A stretch of 64,000 nucleotides of DNA from the NCBI RefSeq assembly GCF_036323735.1, contig NC_086032.1:46803335-46867334 (forward strand), written 5' to 3'. The notes under the pieces were generated by a model. That model saw only the letters and a list, made by a program, of their open reading frames with translations, ran no database searches and was not told where the DNA came from. Made by a program: the position numbers and the translations under genes. Below, one piece after another: positions 1 to 12,395 of the stretch. Within the stretch, counting starts at the first letter, position 1; the number at the start of each line of letters is the position of its first letter. The DNA is from Rattus norvegicus (Eukaryota > Chordata > Mammalia > Rodentia > Muridae).

Positions 1-218
1 TAAGTTGTCTGTTCAGGATATAGAAAAGTTTTCACGAATGGAATCAAAATTTCTAGGCGAATTCAGTGAGTTCCAAATAGGACATGCTTGTATGAGTGTT
101 CTGTCAATATATGGCAACATTTTAAGTAACTGAATCTAAGTATCATGGCGAATTCTGTAGGTTCCCAATAGGATCGCATGTAATAAGATTGTTATTAAAT
201 ATAGAGCAACGTTTTAAC

Positions 219-2899
219 AACTGAAACACTGCCTCTTTGTGAATTCAGTTAGTTCCCAGTAGCAGGCTTGTAATATGTGTAATTTTAAAGATTTACCAAA
301 ATTTGGTGAACCGAATCTCAGTAACTTGGTGAAATCAGTTAGTTCCCAATAGGCCGCAGTGGTAATAAGTGGACTCTTCAGGATATAGAAAGATTTTCAT
401 GAATGGAATCAAAATTTCTAGGCTAATTCAATGAGTTCCCAATGGGACATGCTTGTATGAGTGTGCTCTTCAATATAGAGCAACATTTTAAGGAACGGCA
501 TCTAAGTATCCTGGTGAATTCAGTAGTTATCCAATAGGATTTGCACGTAATAAGGTTTATATTCAAATGAGAGCAAAGTTTTAACGAAATGAAACACTGA
601 TTCTTTGTGAATACCGTTAGTTCACAGTAGCAAGCTCTTGTAATATGTTTACTTTTTTTTGGTTCTTTTTTTTTTCGGAGCTGGGGAACGAACCCAGGGC
701 CTTGCACTTCCTAGGCAAGCGCCCTATCACTGAGATAAATCCCCAACCCCAATATGTGTACCTTTAAAGATTTATCAAAATTTGGTGAGCCGAATCTCTG
801 TAAGTTGGTGAATTCAGTTAGTTTCTAGTAAGCCACAATAGTTACAAGTAGTCTCTTTGGGATTTAAAAATTTAAACGAATTAAATCAAAATTTCTAGGC
901 GAATTCTGTGAGTTTCCAAGGGGACATGCTTGTATGAGTGTGCTTTTCAATATATAGCAACATTTTAAGTAACAGAATCTAAGTATCATGGTGAATTCTG
1001 TATGTTACCCATAGGATCGCATGTAATAAGGTTGTTATTCAAGATAGAGCAAGGTTTTAACGAATTGAAAGACTGTTTCTTTGTGAATTCAGTTATTTCC
1101 CAGTCGCAGGCTCTTGTAATATGTGTACTTTTAAAGATTTATAAAAATTTTGTGAGCCGAATCACAGTAGTTTGGTGAATTCAGTTTGTTCCTAGTAAGC
1201 CGCAATAGTTATAAGTGGTCTGTTCGGGATATACAAAAATTTTCACGAATTAAATCAAAATTTCTAGGCGAATTCAGTGAGTTCCCAATGGGACATGCTT
1301 GTAATAGGGTGCTTTTCAATATATAGCAACATTTTAAGGAACGGAATCTAAGTATCATGGTGAATTCAGTAGTTTCCCAATAGGAATCACTTGTAATAAA
1401 GTTGTTATTCAAGATAGAGCAAAGGTTTAACAACTGAAACACTGTCTCATTGTGAATTCAGTTTGTTCCCAGTAGCAGGCCCCTGTAATATGTGTACTTT
1501 TAAAGATTTATCAAAATTTGGTGAGCTGAATCCCAGTTAATTGGTGAATTCAGTTAGTTCCCAATAGGCCGCAGTAGTAATAAGTGGACTGTTCGGGATA
1601 TAGAAAAATTTTCACTAATGGAATCAAAAATTCTAGGCGAATTGAGTGAGTTCCCAATGGGACGTGCTTGTATGAGTGTGCTTTCAATATATAGCAACGT
1701 TTTAAGGAACGGTATCTAAGTATCATGGTGAATTCAGTAGTTTCCCAGTAGGATTCCCTTGTAATAAGGTTGTCATTCAAATTAGAGCAACGTTTTAACC
1801 AAATGAAACACTGACTCTTTGTGAATTCAGTTAGTTTTCAGTAGCAGGCTCTTGTAATATGTGTACTTTTAAAGATTTATCCAAATTTGGTTAGCCGAAT
1901 ATCAGTAACTTGGTGAATTCTGTTAGTTCACAATAGGCCGCAGTAGTAATAAGTGGACTGTTCGGGATATAGAAAAATTTTCAGGAATTGAATCAAAATT
2001 TCTAGGCAAATTCAGTGAGTTCCCAATAGGACATGCTTGTATGAGTGTGCTTTTCAATGTATAGCAACATTTTAAGTACCAGAATCTAAGAATCATGGTG
2101 AATTGTGTAGGTTAAGAATAGGATTACATGTAATAAGATTCTTATTCAAGATAGAGCAACGTTTTAACGAACTGAAACACTTTTCTTTGTGAATTCATTT
2201 AGTTCCCAGTAGCAGGCTCTTGAAATATGTGTACGTTTAATGATTTATCAAAATTTGGGGGCCGAATCTCAGTAACGTGGTTCATTCAATTAGTTACCAA
2301 TAGGCCACAGTAGTAATAAGTGGACTGTTCGGGATATAGAAAAATTTTCACGGATTGAGTCAAAATTTCTAGGCTAATTCAGTGAGTTCCCAATGGGACA
2401 TGCTTGTATGAGTGTGATTTTCAATATATAGCAACATTATAAGGAACGGAATCTAGTATCATGGTGATTTGTGTAGGTTTCCACTAGGATTCTCATGTAA
2501 TAAGCATGTTATTAAAGATAGAGCAACGTTTTAACGAATTGAAACACTGTCTCTTTCTGAATTCATTTAGTTTCCAGTAGCAGGCTCTTGTTATATGTAT
2601 ACTGTAAAGATTTATCAAAATTTGGTGAGCCAAAACTCAGTAATTTGGTGAATTCAGTTAGTTCCCAATAGGCCACACTATTAATAAGTTGACTGTTCCA
2701 GATATAGAAAGTTTTTCATGAATGGAATCAAAATTTCTAGGCAGATTCAGTGAGTTCCCAATGGGACATACTTGTAGGACTGTGCTTTTCAATATATAGC
2801 AACTTTTTACGGAACGGAATCTACGTATCATGGTGAATTGAGTAGGTTCCCACTAGGATTCGCATGTAATAAGCTTGTTATTCAAGATAGAGCAACGTT
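219..2899 (+). repeat. Segmental duplication, copy 1 (partner 5842-8523)
   Basis: Base-for-base alignment to the right partner holds at an offset of 5,623 up to the ID element and 5,624 beyond it; the one-base change falls in the ID poly-A (T on this strand) run. Most of the 2.7 kb looks identical by eye. Homology ends near 2,900, where this copy reads AACAACTGAAAC and the partner AACGAACTGAACC. From about 2,900 to 3,170 the sequence instead resembles the start of this same segment (219 onward). Confidence 0.85.
642..761 (-). mobile_element. ID SINE (antisense) with 11-bp target-site duplication
   Basis: Read on the minus strand, 653-750 begins GGGGTTGGGGATTTATCTCAG, continues through a tRNA-like A-box and B-box (GGTTCGTTCC), ends CAGCTCCG and carries an A-rich tail. 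This is the rodent ID family, derived via BC1 from tRNA-Ala and mobilised by L1 proteins. The tail is seen as T-runs at 653-675, broken by GGTTC. The flanks 642-652 (AATATGTTTAC) and 751-761 (AATATGTGTAC) form the target-site duplication with one mismatch; the satellite consensus matches the right copy. The A-box has drifted from the usual TAGCTCAGTGG. Confidence 0.93.
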
Positions 2900-5841
2900 T
2901 TAACAACTGAAACACTGCCTCTTTGTGAATTCAGTTAGTTCCCAGTAGCAGGCTTGTAATATGTGTACTTTTAAAGATTTACCAAAATTTGGTGAACCGA
3001 ATCTCAGTAACTTGGTGAAATCAGTTAGTTCCCAATAGGCCGCAGTGGTAATAAGTGGACTCTTCAGGATATAGAAAGATTTTCATGAATGGAATCAAAA
3101 TTTCTAGGCTAATTCAATGAGTTCCCAATGGGACATGCTTGTATGAGTGTGCTCTTCAATATATAGCAACATTTTAAGGAACGGTATCTAAGTATCATGG
3201 GGAATGCAGTAGGTTCCCACTAGGATTCGCATGTAATAAGCTTGTTATACAAGATAGAGCAAAGTTTTAACGAACTGAAACACTGTCTCTTTGTGAATTC
3301 AGTTAGTTCCCAGTAGCAGGCTATTGTAATATGTGTACTTTTAAAGATTTATCAATTTGGTGAGCCAAATCTCAGTAACTTGGTGAATTCAGTTGGTTCC
3401 CAATAGGCCGCAGTAGTAATAAGTAGACTGCTTGGGATATGGAAAAATTTTCACGAATGGAATCAAAATTTCTTGGCGAATTCAGTGAGTTCCCAATTGG
3501 ACATGATAGTATGAGTGTGCTTTTCAATATATGGCAACATTTTAAGGAACGGTATCTAAGTATCATGGTGAATTCAGTAGTTTCCCAATAGGATTCGCAT
3601 GTGATAAGCTTGTTATTCAAATTAGAGCAACGTTTTAACGAAATGGAACACTGATTCTTTGTGAATTCAGTTAGTTCCCAGTAGCAGGCTCTTGTAATAT
3701 GTGTACTTTTAAAGATTTATCAAAATTTGGTGAGCCGAATCTCAGTAACTTGGTGAATTCATTTAGTTTCTAGTAAGCCACAATAGTTACAAGTAGTCTC
3801 TTCAGGATATAAAAATTGTCACGAATTAAATCAAAATTAGGCGAATTCAGTGAGTTCCCAATGGGACATGCTTGTATGAGTGTGCTTTTCAATATATAGC
3901 AACATTTTAAGTAACGGAATCTAAGTATCATGGTGAATTCTGTAGGTTCCCAACAGGATCGTATGTTATAAGCTTCTTATTCAACATAGAGAAACGTTTG
4001 AACGAATGAAATACTGTTTCTTTGTGAATTCAGTTATTTCCCAGTAGCAGGCTCTTGTAATATGTGTACTTTTAAAGATTTATCAAAATTTGGTGAGCCC
4101 AATCTCAGTAACTTGGTGGATTCAGTTTGTTCGCAATAGGCCGCATTAGTAATAAGTTGACTGTTCAGGATATAGAAAAGTTTTCACGAATGGAATCCAA
4201 ATTTCTAGGCTAATTCAGTGAGTTCCCAATTGGACATGCTTGTATGAGTGTGCTTTTCAATACATAGCAACATTTTAAGTAACAGAATCTAAGTATCATG
4301 GCGAATTCTGTAGGTTACCAATAGGATCGCATGTAATATCTTGTTATTCAAGATAGAGCAAGGTTTTAACGAATTGAAACACTGTTTCTTTGTGAATTCA
4401 GTTATTTCCCAGTAACAGGCTCTTGTAATATTTGTACTTTTAAAGATTTATCAAAATTTGTGAGCCGAAATTCAGTAACTTAGTGAATTCAGTTAATTCT
4501 TAGTAAGCCGCAATAGTCATAAGTGGTCTGTTCGGGATATAGAAAAATTTTCACGAATTAAATCAAAATTTCTAGGAGAATTCAGTGAGTTCCCAATGGG
4601 ACATGCTTGTATGAGGGTGCTTTTCAATATATAGCAACATTTTATGTAACGGAATCTAAGTATCATGGTGAATTCAGTAGGTTCCCACTAGGTTTTGCAT
4701 GAAATAAGCTTGTTATTCAAGATAGAACAACGTTTTACGAAATGAAACAATGTCTCTTTGTGAATTTAGTTAGTTCCCAGTAGCAGGCTCTTGTAATATG
4801 TGTACTTTTAAAGATTTATCAAAATTTGGTGAGCCGAATCTCAGTAACTTGGTGAATTCAGTTAGTTTCTAGTAAGCCACAATAGTTACAAGTAGTCTCT
4901 TCGGGATATAAAAATTTAAACGAATTAAAACAAAATTTCTAGGCGAATTCAGTGAGTTCCCAATGGGACATGCTTGTATGAGTGTGCTTTTCAATATATA
5001 GCAACATTTTAAGTAACGGAATCTAAGTATCATGGTGAATTCTGTAGGTTCCCAATAGGATCGTATGTAATAACCTTCTTTTCAACATAAAGCAACGTTT
5101 GAATGAATTGAAATACTGTCTCTTTGTCAATTCAGTTATTTCCCAGTAGCAGGCTCTTGTAATATGTGTACTTTTAAAGATTTATCAAAATTTGGTGAGC
5201 CGAATCTCAGTAAAATGGTGATTTCAGTTTGTTCGCCATAGGTCGCATTACTAATAAGTTGTCTGTTCAGGATATAGAAAAGTTTTCACGAATGGAATCA
5301 AAATTTCTAGGCGAATTCAGTGAGTTCCAAATAGGACATGCTTGTATGAGTGTTCTGTCAATATATGGCAACATTTTAAGTAACTGAATCTAAGTATCAT
5401 GGCGAATTCTGTAGGTTCCCAATAGGATCGCATGTAATAAGATTGTTATTAAATATAGAGCAACGTTTTAACGAACTGAAACACTGTTTCTTTGTGAATT
5501 TAGTTAGTTCAAAGTAGCAGGCTCTTGTAATATTTGTACATTTAAAGATTTATCAAAATTTGGTGAGCCGAATCTCAGTAACTTGGTGTATTCAGTTAGT
5601 TCCCAATAGTCCGCAGTAATAATAAGTGGACTGTTCGGGATATAGAAAAATTTTCAAGAATGGAAACAAAATTTCTAGGCGAATTCAGTGAGTTCCCAAT
5701 GTGACAAGCTTGTATGAGTTGCTTTTCAATATGTAGCAACATTTTAAGGAATGGAATCTAAGTATCATGGTGAATTCAGTAGTTTCCCTATAGGAATCGC
5801 ATGTAATAAGGTTGTTATTCAAGATAGAGCAACGTTTTAAC

Positions 5842-8523
5842 AACTGAAACACTGCCTCTTTGTGAATTCAGTTAGTTCCCAGTAGCAGGCTTGTAATATG
5901 TGTACTTTTAAAGATTTACCAAAATTTGGTGAACCGAATCTCAGTAACTTGGTGAAATCAGTTAGTTCCCAATAGGCCGCAGTCTTAATAAGTGGACTCT
6001 TCAGGATATAGAAAGATTTTCATGAATGGAATCAAAATTTCTAGGCTAATTCAATGAGTTCCCAATGGGACATGCTTGTATGAGTGTGCTCTTCAATATA
6101 GAGCAACATTTTAAGGAACGGCATCTAAGTATCCTGGTGAATTCAGTAGTTATCCAATAGGATTTGCACGTAATAAGGTTTATATTCAAATGAGAGCAAA
6201 GTTTTAACGAAATGAAACACTGATTCTTTGTGAATACCGTTAGTTCACAGTAGCAAGCTCTTGTAATATGTTTACTTTTTTTTGGTTCTTTTTTTTTTTC
6301 GGAGCTGGGGAACGAACCCAGGGCCTTGCACTTCCTAGGCAAGCGCCCTATCACTGAGATAAATCCCCAACCCCAATATGTGTACCTTTAAAGATTTATC
6401 AAAATTTGGTGAGCCGAATCTCAGTAAGTTGGTGAATTCAGTTAGTTTCTAGTAAGCCACAATAGTTACAAGTAGTCTCTTTGGGATTTAAAAATTTAAA
6501 CGAATTAAATCAAAATTTCTAGGCGAATTCAGTGAGTTTCCAAGGGGACATGCTTGTATGAGTGTGCTTTTCAATATATAGCAACATTTTAAGTAACAGA
6601 ATCTAAGTATCATGGTGAATTCTGTATGTTACCCATAGGATCGCATGTAATAAGGTTGTTATTCAAGATAGAGCAAGGTTTTAACGAATTGAAAGACTGT
6701 TTCTTTGTGAATTCAGTTATTTCCCAGTCGCAGGCTCTTGTAATATGTGTACTTTTAAAGATTTATAAAAATTTTGTGAGCCGAATCACAGTAGTTTGGT
6801 GAATTCAGTTTGTTCCTAGTAAGCCGCAATAGTTATAAGTGGTCTGTTCGGGATATACAAAAATTTTCACGAATTAAATCAAAATTTCTAGGCGAATTCA
6901 GTGAGTTCCCAATGGGACATGCTTGTAATAGGGTGCTTTTCAATATATAGCAACATTTTAAGGAACGGAATCTAAGTATCATGGTGAATTCAGTAGTTTC
7001 CCAATAGGAATCACTTGTAATAAAGTTGTTATTCAAGATAGAGCAAAGGTTTAACAACTGAAACACTGTCTCATTGTGAATTCAGTTTGTTCCCAGTAGC
7101 AGGCCCCTGTAATATGTGTACTTTTAAAGATTTATCAAAATTTGGTGAGCTGAATCCCAGTTAATTGGTGAATTCAGTTAGTTCCCAATAGGCCGCAGTA
7201 GTAATAAGTGGACTGTTCGGGATATAGAAAAATTTTCACTAATGGAATCAAAAATTCTAGGCGAATTGAGTGAGTTCCCAATGGGACGTGCTTGTATGAG
7301 TGTGCTTTCAATATATAGCAACGTTTTAAGGAACGGTATCTAAGTATCATGGTGAATTCAGTAGTTTCCCAGTAGGATTCCCTTGTAATAAGGTTGTCAT
7401 TCAAATTAGAGCAACGTTTTAACCAAATGAAACACTGACTCTTTGTGAATTCAGTTAGTTTTCAGTAGCAGGCTCTTGTAATATGTGTACTTTTAAAGAT
7501 TTATCCAAATTTGGTTAGCCGAATATCAGTAACTTGGTGAATTCTGTTAGTTCACAATAGGCCGCAGTAGTAATAAGTGGACTGTTCGGGATATAGAAAA
7601 ATTTTCAGGAATTGAATCAAAATTTCTAGGCAAATTCAGTGAGTTCCCAATAGGACATGCTTGTATGAGTGTGCTTTTCAATGTATAGCAACATTTTAAG
7701 TACCAGAATCTAAGAATCATGGTGAATTGTGTAGGTTAAGAATAGGATTACATGTAATAAGATTCTTATTCAAGATAGAGCAACGTTTTAACGAACTGAA
7801 ACACTTTTCTTTGTGAATTCATTTAGTTCCCAGTAGCAGGCTCTTGAAATATGTGTACGTTTAATGATTTATCAAAATTTGGGGGCCGAATCTCAGTAAC
7901 GTGGTTCATTCAATTAGTTACCAATAGGCCACAGTAGTAATAAGTGGACTGTTCGGGATATAGAAAAATTTTCACGGATTGAGTCAAAATTTCTAGGCTA
8001 ATTCAGTGAGTTCCCAATGGGACATGCTTGTATGAGTGTGATTTTCAATATATAGCAACATTATAAGGAACGGAATCTAGTATCATGGTGATTTGTGTAG
8101 GTTTCCACTAGGATTCTCATGTAATAAGCATGTTATTAAAGATAGAGCAACGTTTTAACGAATTGAAACACTGTCTCTTTCTGAATTCATTTAGTTTCCA
8201 GTAGCAGGCTCTTGTTATATGTATACTGTAAAGATTTATCAAAATTTGGTGAGCCAAAACTCAGTAATTTGGTGAATTCAGTTAGTTCCCAATAGGCCAC
8301 ACTATTAATAAGTTGACTGTTCCAGATATAGAAAGTTTTTCATGAATGGAATCAAAATTTCTAGGCAGATTCAGTGAGTTCCCAATGGGACATACTTGTA
8401 GGACTGTGCTTTTCAATATATAGCAACTTTTTACGGAACGGAATCTACGTATCATGGTGAATTGAGTAGGTTCCCACTAGGATTCGCATGTAATAAGCTT
8501 GTTATTCAAGATAGAGCAACGTT
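5842..8523 (+). repeat. Segmental duplication, copy 2 (partner 219-2899)
   Basis: This is a near-identical copy of the left segment including the ID element and its target-site duplication, so the two copies arose after the SINE inserted. The upstream stretch 5256-5472 also matches 1-217, but at an offset of 5,255 instead of 5,623. The left copy therefore lacks one 368-bp monomer relative to this one, which is the footprint of a homologous exchange between neighbouring monomers. Confidence 0.85.
6265..6385 (-). mobile_element. ID SINE (antisense), duplicated copy of the one at 653-750
   Basis: The element body at 6276-6374 has the same sequence as the left copy except for one additional T in the tail. 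Its target-site duplication (6265-6275 and 6375-6385) carries the same G-to-T mismatch in the left arm. A shared insertion point and a shared private mismatch show one insertion followed by duplication of the surrounding satellite, not two insertions. Confidence 0.93.
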
Positions 8524-9450
8524 TTAACGAACTGAACCACTGTCTCTTTGTGAATTCAGTTAGTTCCCAGTAGCAGGCTCTTGTAATATATGTACTTTTA
8601 AAGATTTATCAAAATTGCTGAGCCGAATCTCAGTGACTTGGTGAATTCAGTTAGTTCCCAATAGGCCGCAGTAGTAATACGTGGACTGCTTGGGATATAG
8701 AAAAATTTTCATGAATGGAATCAAAATTTCTAGGCGAATTCAGTGAGTTGCCAATGGGACATGCTTGTATGGGTGTGATATTCAATATATAGCAACATTT
8801 TAAGGAACGGAATCTAAGTATCACAGTGAATTCAGGAGTTTCCCAATAGGATTCGCATGTAATAAGTTTGTTATTTAAGATAGAGCAACGTTTTAACGAA
8901 CTGAAACAGTGTTTCTTTTTGAATTCAGTTAGTTCCAAGTAGGAGGCTCTTGTAATATGTGTACTTTTAAAGATTTATCAAAATTTGGGGGGCCGAATCT
9001 TAGTAACGTGGTGAATTATTTAGATCCCAATGGGCCACAGTAGTAATAAGTGGACTGTTTGGGATATAGAAAAATTTTCACGAACTGAGTCAAAATTTCT
9101 AGGCGAATACAGTGAGTTCCCAATGGGACATGCTTGTATGAGGGTGCTTTTCAATATATAGCAAAATTTAAAGAACGGAGTCTAAGTATCATGGTGAATT
9201 CAGTAGTTTCCCAATAGGATTCGCATTTAATAATCTTGTTATTCAAGATAGAGCAACGTTTTAATGAACAGACATACTGTCTCTTTATGAATTCAGTTAG
9301 TTCCCAGTAGCAGGCTCTTGTAATACGTGTACTTTTAAAGATTTATCAAAATTTGGGGGCCGAATCTCAGTAACGTGTTGAATTCATTTAGTTCCCAATA
9401 GTCCGCAGTAGTAATAAGTGGACTGTTTGGGATATAGAAAAATTTTCACG

Positions 9451-12395
9451 AAGTGAGTCAATATTTCTAGGCGAAATCAGTGAGTTCCCAATGGGACATG
9501 CTTGTATGAGTGTGCTTTTCAATATACAGCAACATTATAAGGAACGGTATCTAAGTATCATGGTGAATTCAGTAGTTTCCCAGTAGGATTCCCTTCTAAT
9601 AAGGTTGTCATTCAAATTAGAGCAACGTTTTAACCAAATGAAACACTGATTCTTTGTGAATTCAGTTAGTTCCCAGTAGCAGGCTCTTGTAGTAGGTGTA
9701 CTTTTAAAGATTTATCAAAATTTGGTGAGCCGAATCTCAGTAACTTGGCGAATTCAGTTAGTTCCTAGTATGCGGCAATAGTTATAAGTGGTCTTTTCGT
9801 GATATAGAAAATTTTCACGAATTAAATCAAAATTTCGTGGGGAATTCAGTGAGTTCCCAATGGGACATGCTTGTATGAGTGTGCTTTTCAATATATAGCA
9901 ACATTTTAATTAACGGAATATAAGGATCATGGTGAATTCTGTAGGTTCCCAATAGGATCGCATGTAGTAAGCTTGTTATTCAAGATAGAGCAAAGTTTTA
10001 ACGAACTGAAACACTGTTTCTTTGTGAATTCAGTTATTTACCAGTAGCAGGCTCCTGTAATATGTGTACTTTTAAAGATTTATTAAAATTTGTGAGCCGA
10101 ATCTCAGTAACTTAGTGAATTCAGTTAATTCTTAGTAAGCCACAATAGTCATAAGTGGTCTGTTCGGGATATAGAAAAATTTTCACGAATTAAATCAAAA
10201 TTTCTAGGCGAATTCAGTGAGTTCCCAATGGGATATGCTTGTATGAGGGTGCTTTTCAATATATAGCAACATTTTAAGGGACGGAATCTAAGTATCATGG
10301 TGAATTCAGTAGGTTCCCACTAGGATTCGCAGGAAATAAGCTTGTTATTCAAGATAGAACAACGTTTTACGAAATGAAACAATGTCTCTTTGTGAATTTC
10401 GTTAGTTTCCAGTCGCAGGCTCTTGTAATATGTGTACTTTTATGATTTATCAAAATTTAGTGAGCCGAATCTCAGTAACTTGATGAATTCAGTTAGTTGC
10501 CAGTAGGCCACAGTAGTAATAAGTGGACTGTTAAGGATATACAAAAATTTTCACGAATGGAATCAAAATTTCTAGGCGAATTCAGTGAGTTCCCAAGGGG
10601 ACATGCTTGTATGACTGTGCTTTTCAATATATAGCAACATTTTAAGTAACTGAATCTAAGTATCATGGTGAATTCTGTATGTTCCCAATAGGATCACTCG
10701 TAATAAGCTTGTTATTAAATATAGAGCAACGTTTTAACGAACTGAAACACTGTTTCTTTGTGAATTCAGTTAGTTCAAAGTAGCAGGCTCTTGTAATATT
10801 TGTACATTTAAAGATTTATCAAAATTTGGTGAGCCGATTCTCAGTAACGTGGGAATTCTGTTAGTTCCTAGTAAGCCGCAATATTTATAAGTGGTCTCTT
10901 CGGGATATAGAAAAATTTTCACGAATTGAGTCAAAATTACAAGGCGAATTCAGTGAGTTCCCAATGGGACATGCTTGTATGACTGTGCTTTTCAATATAC
11001 AGCAACTTTTTACGGAACTGAATCTAAGTATCATGGTGAATTCAGTAAGTTCCCACTAGGATTATCATGTAATAAGCTTGTTATTGAAAATAGATCAACA
11101 TTTTAAAGAAATGAAACACTGTCTCTTTGTGAATTCAGTTAGTTCCCAGTAGAAGGCTCTTGTAATATATGTACTTTTAAAGACTTATCAAAATTTGGTG
11201 AGCCCAATCTCAGTAACTTGGTGAATTCAATCAGTTCCCAATAGGCCGCAGTAGTAATAAGTGCACTGTTCGGGAAAAAAAAATTTCACGAATGGAATCT
11301 AAATTTCTAGGCAAATTCTGTGACTTCCCAATGGGACATGCTTGTATGAGTGTTCTATTTAATGTACAGCAACATTTTAAGTAATGGAATCTAAGAATCA
11401 TGTTGAATTCTGTAGGTTCCCAATAGGATCGTATGTAATAAGCTTCTTATTCATCATAGAGCAACGTTTGAACGAATTGAAATACTGTTTCTTTGTGAAG
11501 TCAGTTATTTCCCAGTAGCAGGCTCTTCTAATATGTGTACTTTTAAAGATTTATCAAAATTTGGTGAGCCGAATCTCAGTAAAATGGTGAATTCAGTTTG
11601 TTCGCAATAGGCCGCATTAGTAATAAGTTGACTGTTCAGGATATAGAAAAGTTTTCACGAATAGAATCAAAATTTCTAGGCGAATTCCGTGAGTTCCCAA
11701 TTGGACATGCTTGTATGAGTGTGATTTTCAATATATAGCAACATTTTAAGTAACAGAATCTAAGTATCATTGTGAATTCTGTAGGTTACCAATGGGATCG
11801 CATGTAATAAGCTTGTTATTCAAGATAGAGCAAGGTTTTAACGAATTGAAAGACTGTTTCTTTGTGAATTCAGTTATTTCCCAGTCGCAGGCTCTTGTAG
11901 TATGTGTACTTTTAAAGATTTATAAAAATTTTGTGAGCCGAATCACAGTAATTTGGTGAGTTCAGTTAGTTCCTAGTAAGCCGCAATAGTTATAAGTGGA
12001 CTGTTCGGGATATACAAAAATTTTCACGAATTGAGTCAAAATTTCTAGGCGAATTCAGTGAGTTCCCAATGGGACATGCTTGTAATAGGGTGCTTTTCAA
12101 TATATAGCAACATTTTAAGGAACGGTATATAAGTATCGTGGTGAATTAAGTAGTTTCCCAATAGGATTCGCATGTAATAAGCTTGTTATTCAAGATAGAG
12201 CAACGTTTTAACAAACTGAAACACTTTTCTTTGTGAATTCAGTTAGTTTTCAGTAGCAGGCTCTTGTAATATGTGTCTTTTAATGATTTATCAAAATTTG
12301 GTGAGCCGAATATCAGTAACTGGTGAATTCAGTTCGTTCCCAATAGGCCGCAGTAGTAATACGTGGACTGCTCGGGATATAGAAAAATTTTCACG
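9451..12395 (+). repeat. HOR unit 1 (variant type A)
   Basis: First unit, 2,945 bp. Its first ~350 bp are the most diverged of any unit (for example GTTGTCATTC near 9,600 and GTGTACTTTT near 9,697 where later units lack the A), which suggests the edge of the homogenised zone. Type A alleles are GGGATATGCTTG near 10,231, CCCACTAGG near 10,317 and TTGAAAATAG near 11,084. The A-run near 11,275 is 9 long. Confidence 0.9.

Larger units (their letters stand above)
1..9419 (+). repeat. Left satellite block with ~5.6-kb segmental duplication
   Basis: This block holds about 25 monomers, visibly heterogeneous between neighbours. In many the fourth subrepeat has AAGGTTGTTATT in place of the HindIII-containing AAGCTTGTTATT. 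Two long related segments lie inside it (219-2899 and 5842-8523), each with the same ID insertion. A subtype marked by TTTCTAGTAAGCCACAATAG recurs near 818, 3768, 4866 and 6442; 818 to 3768 is close to eight monomers. Apart from the two ID elements I see nothing that is not satellite. Confidence 0.85.
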
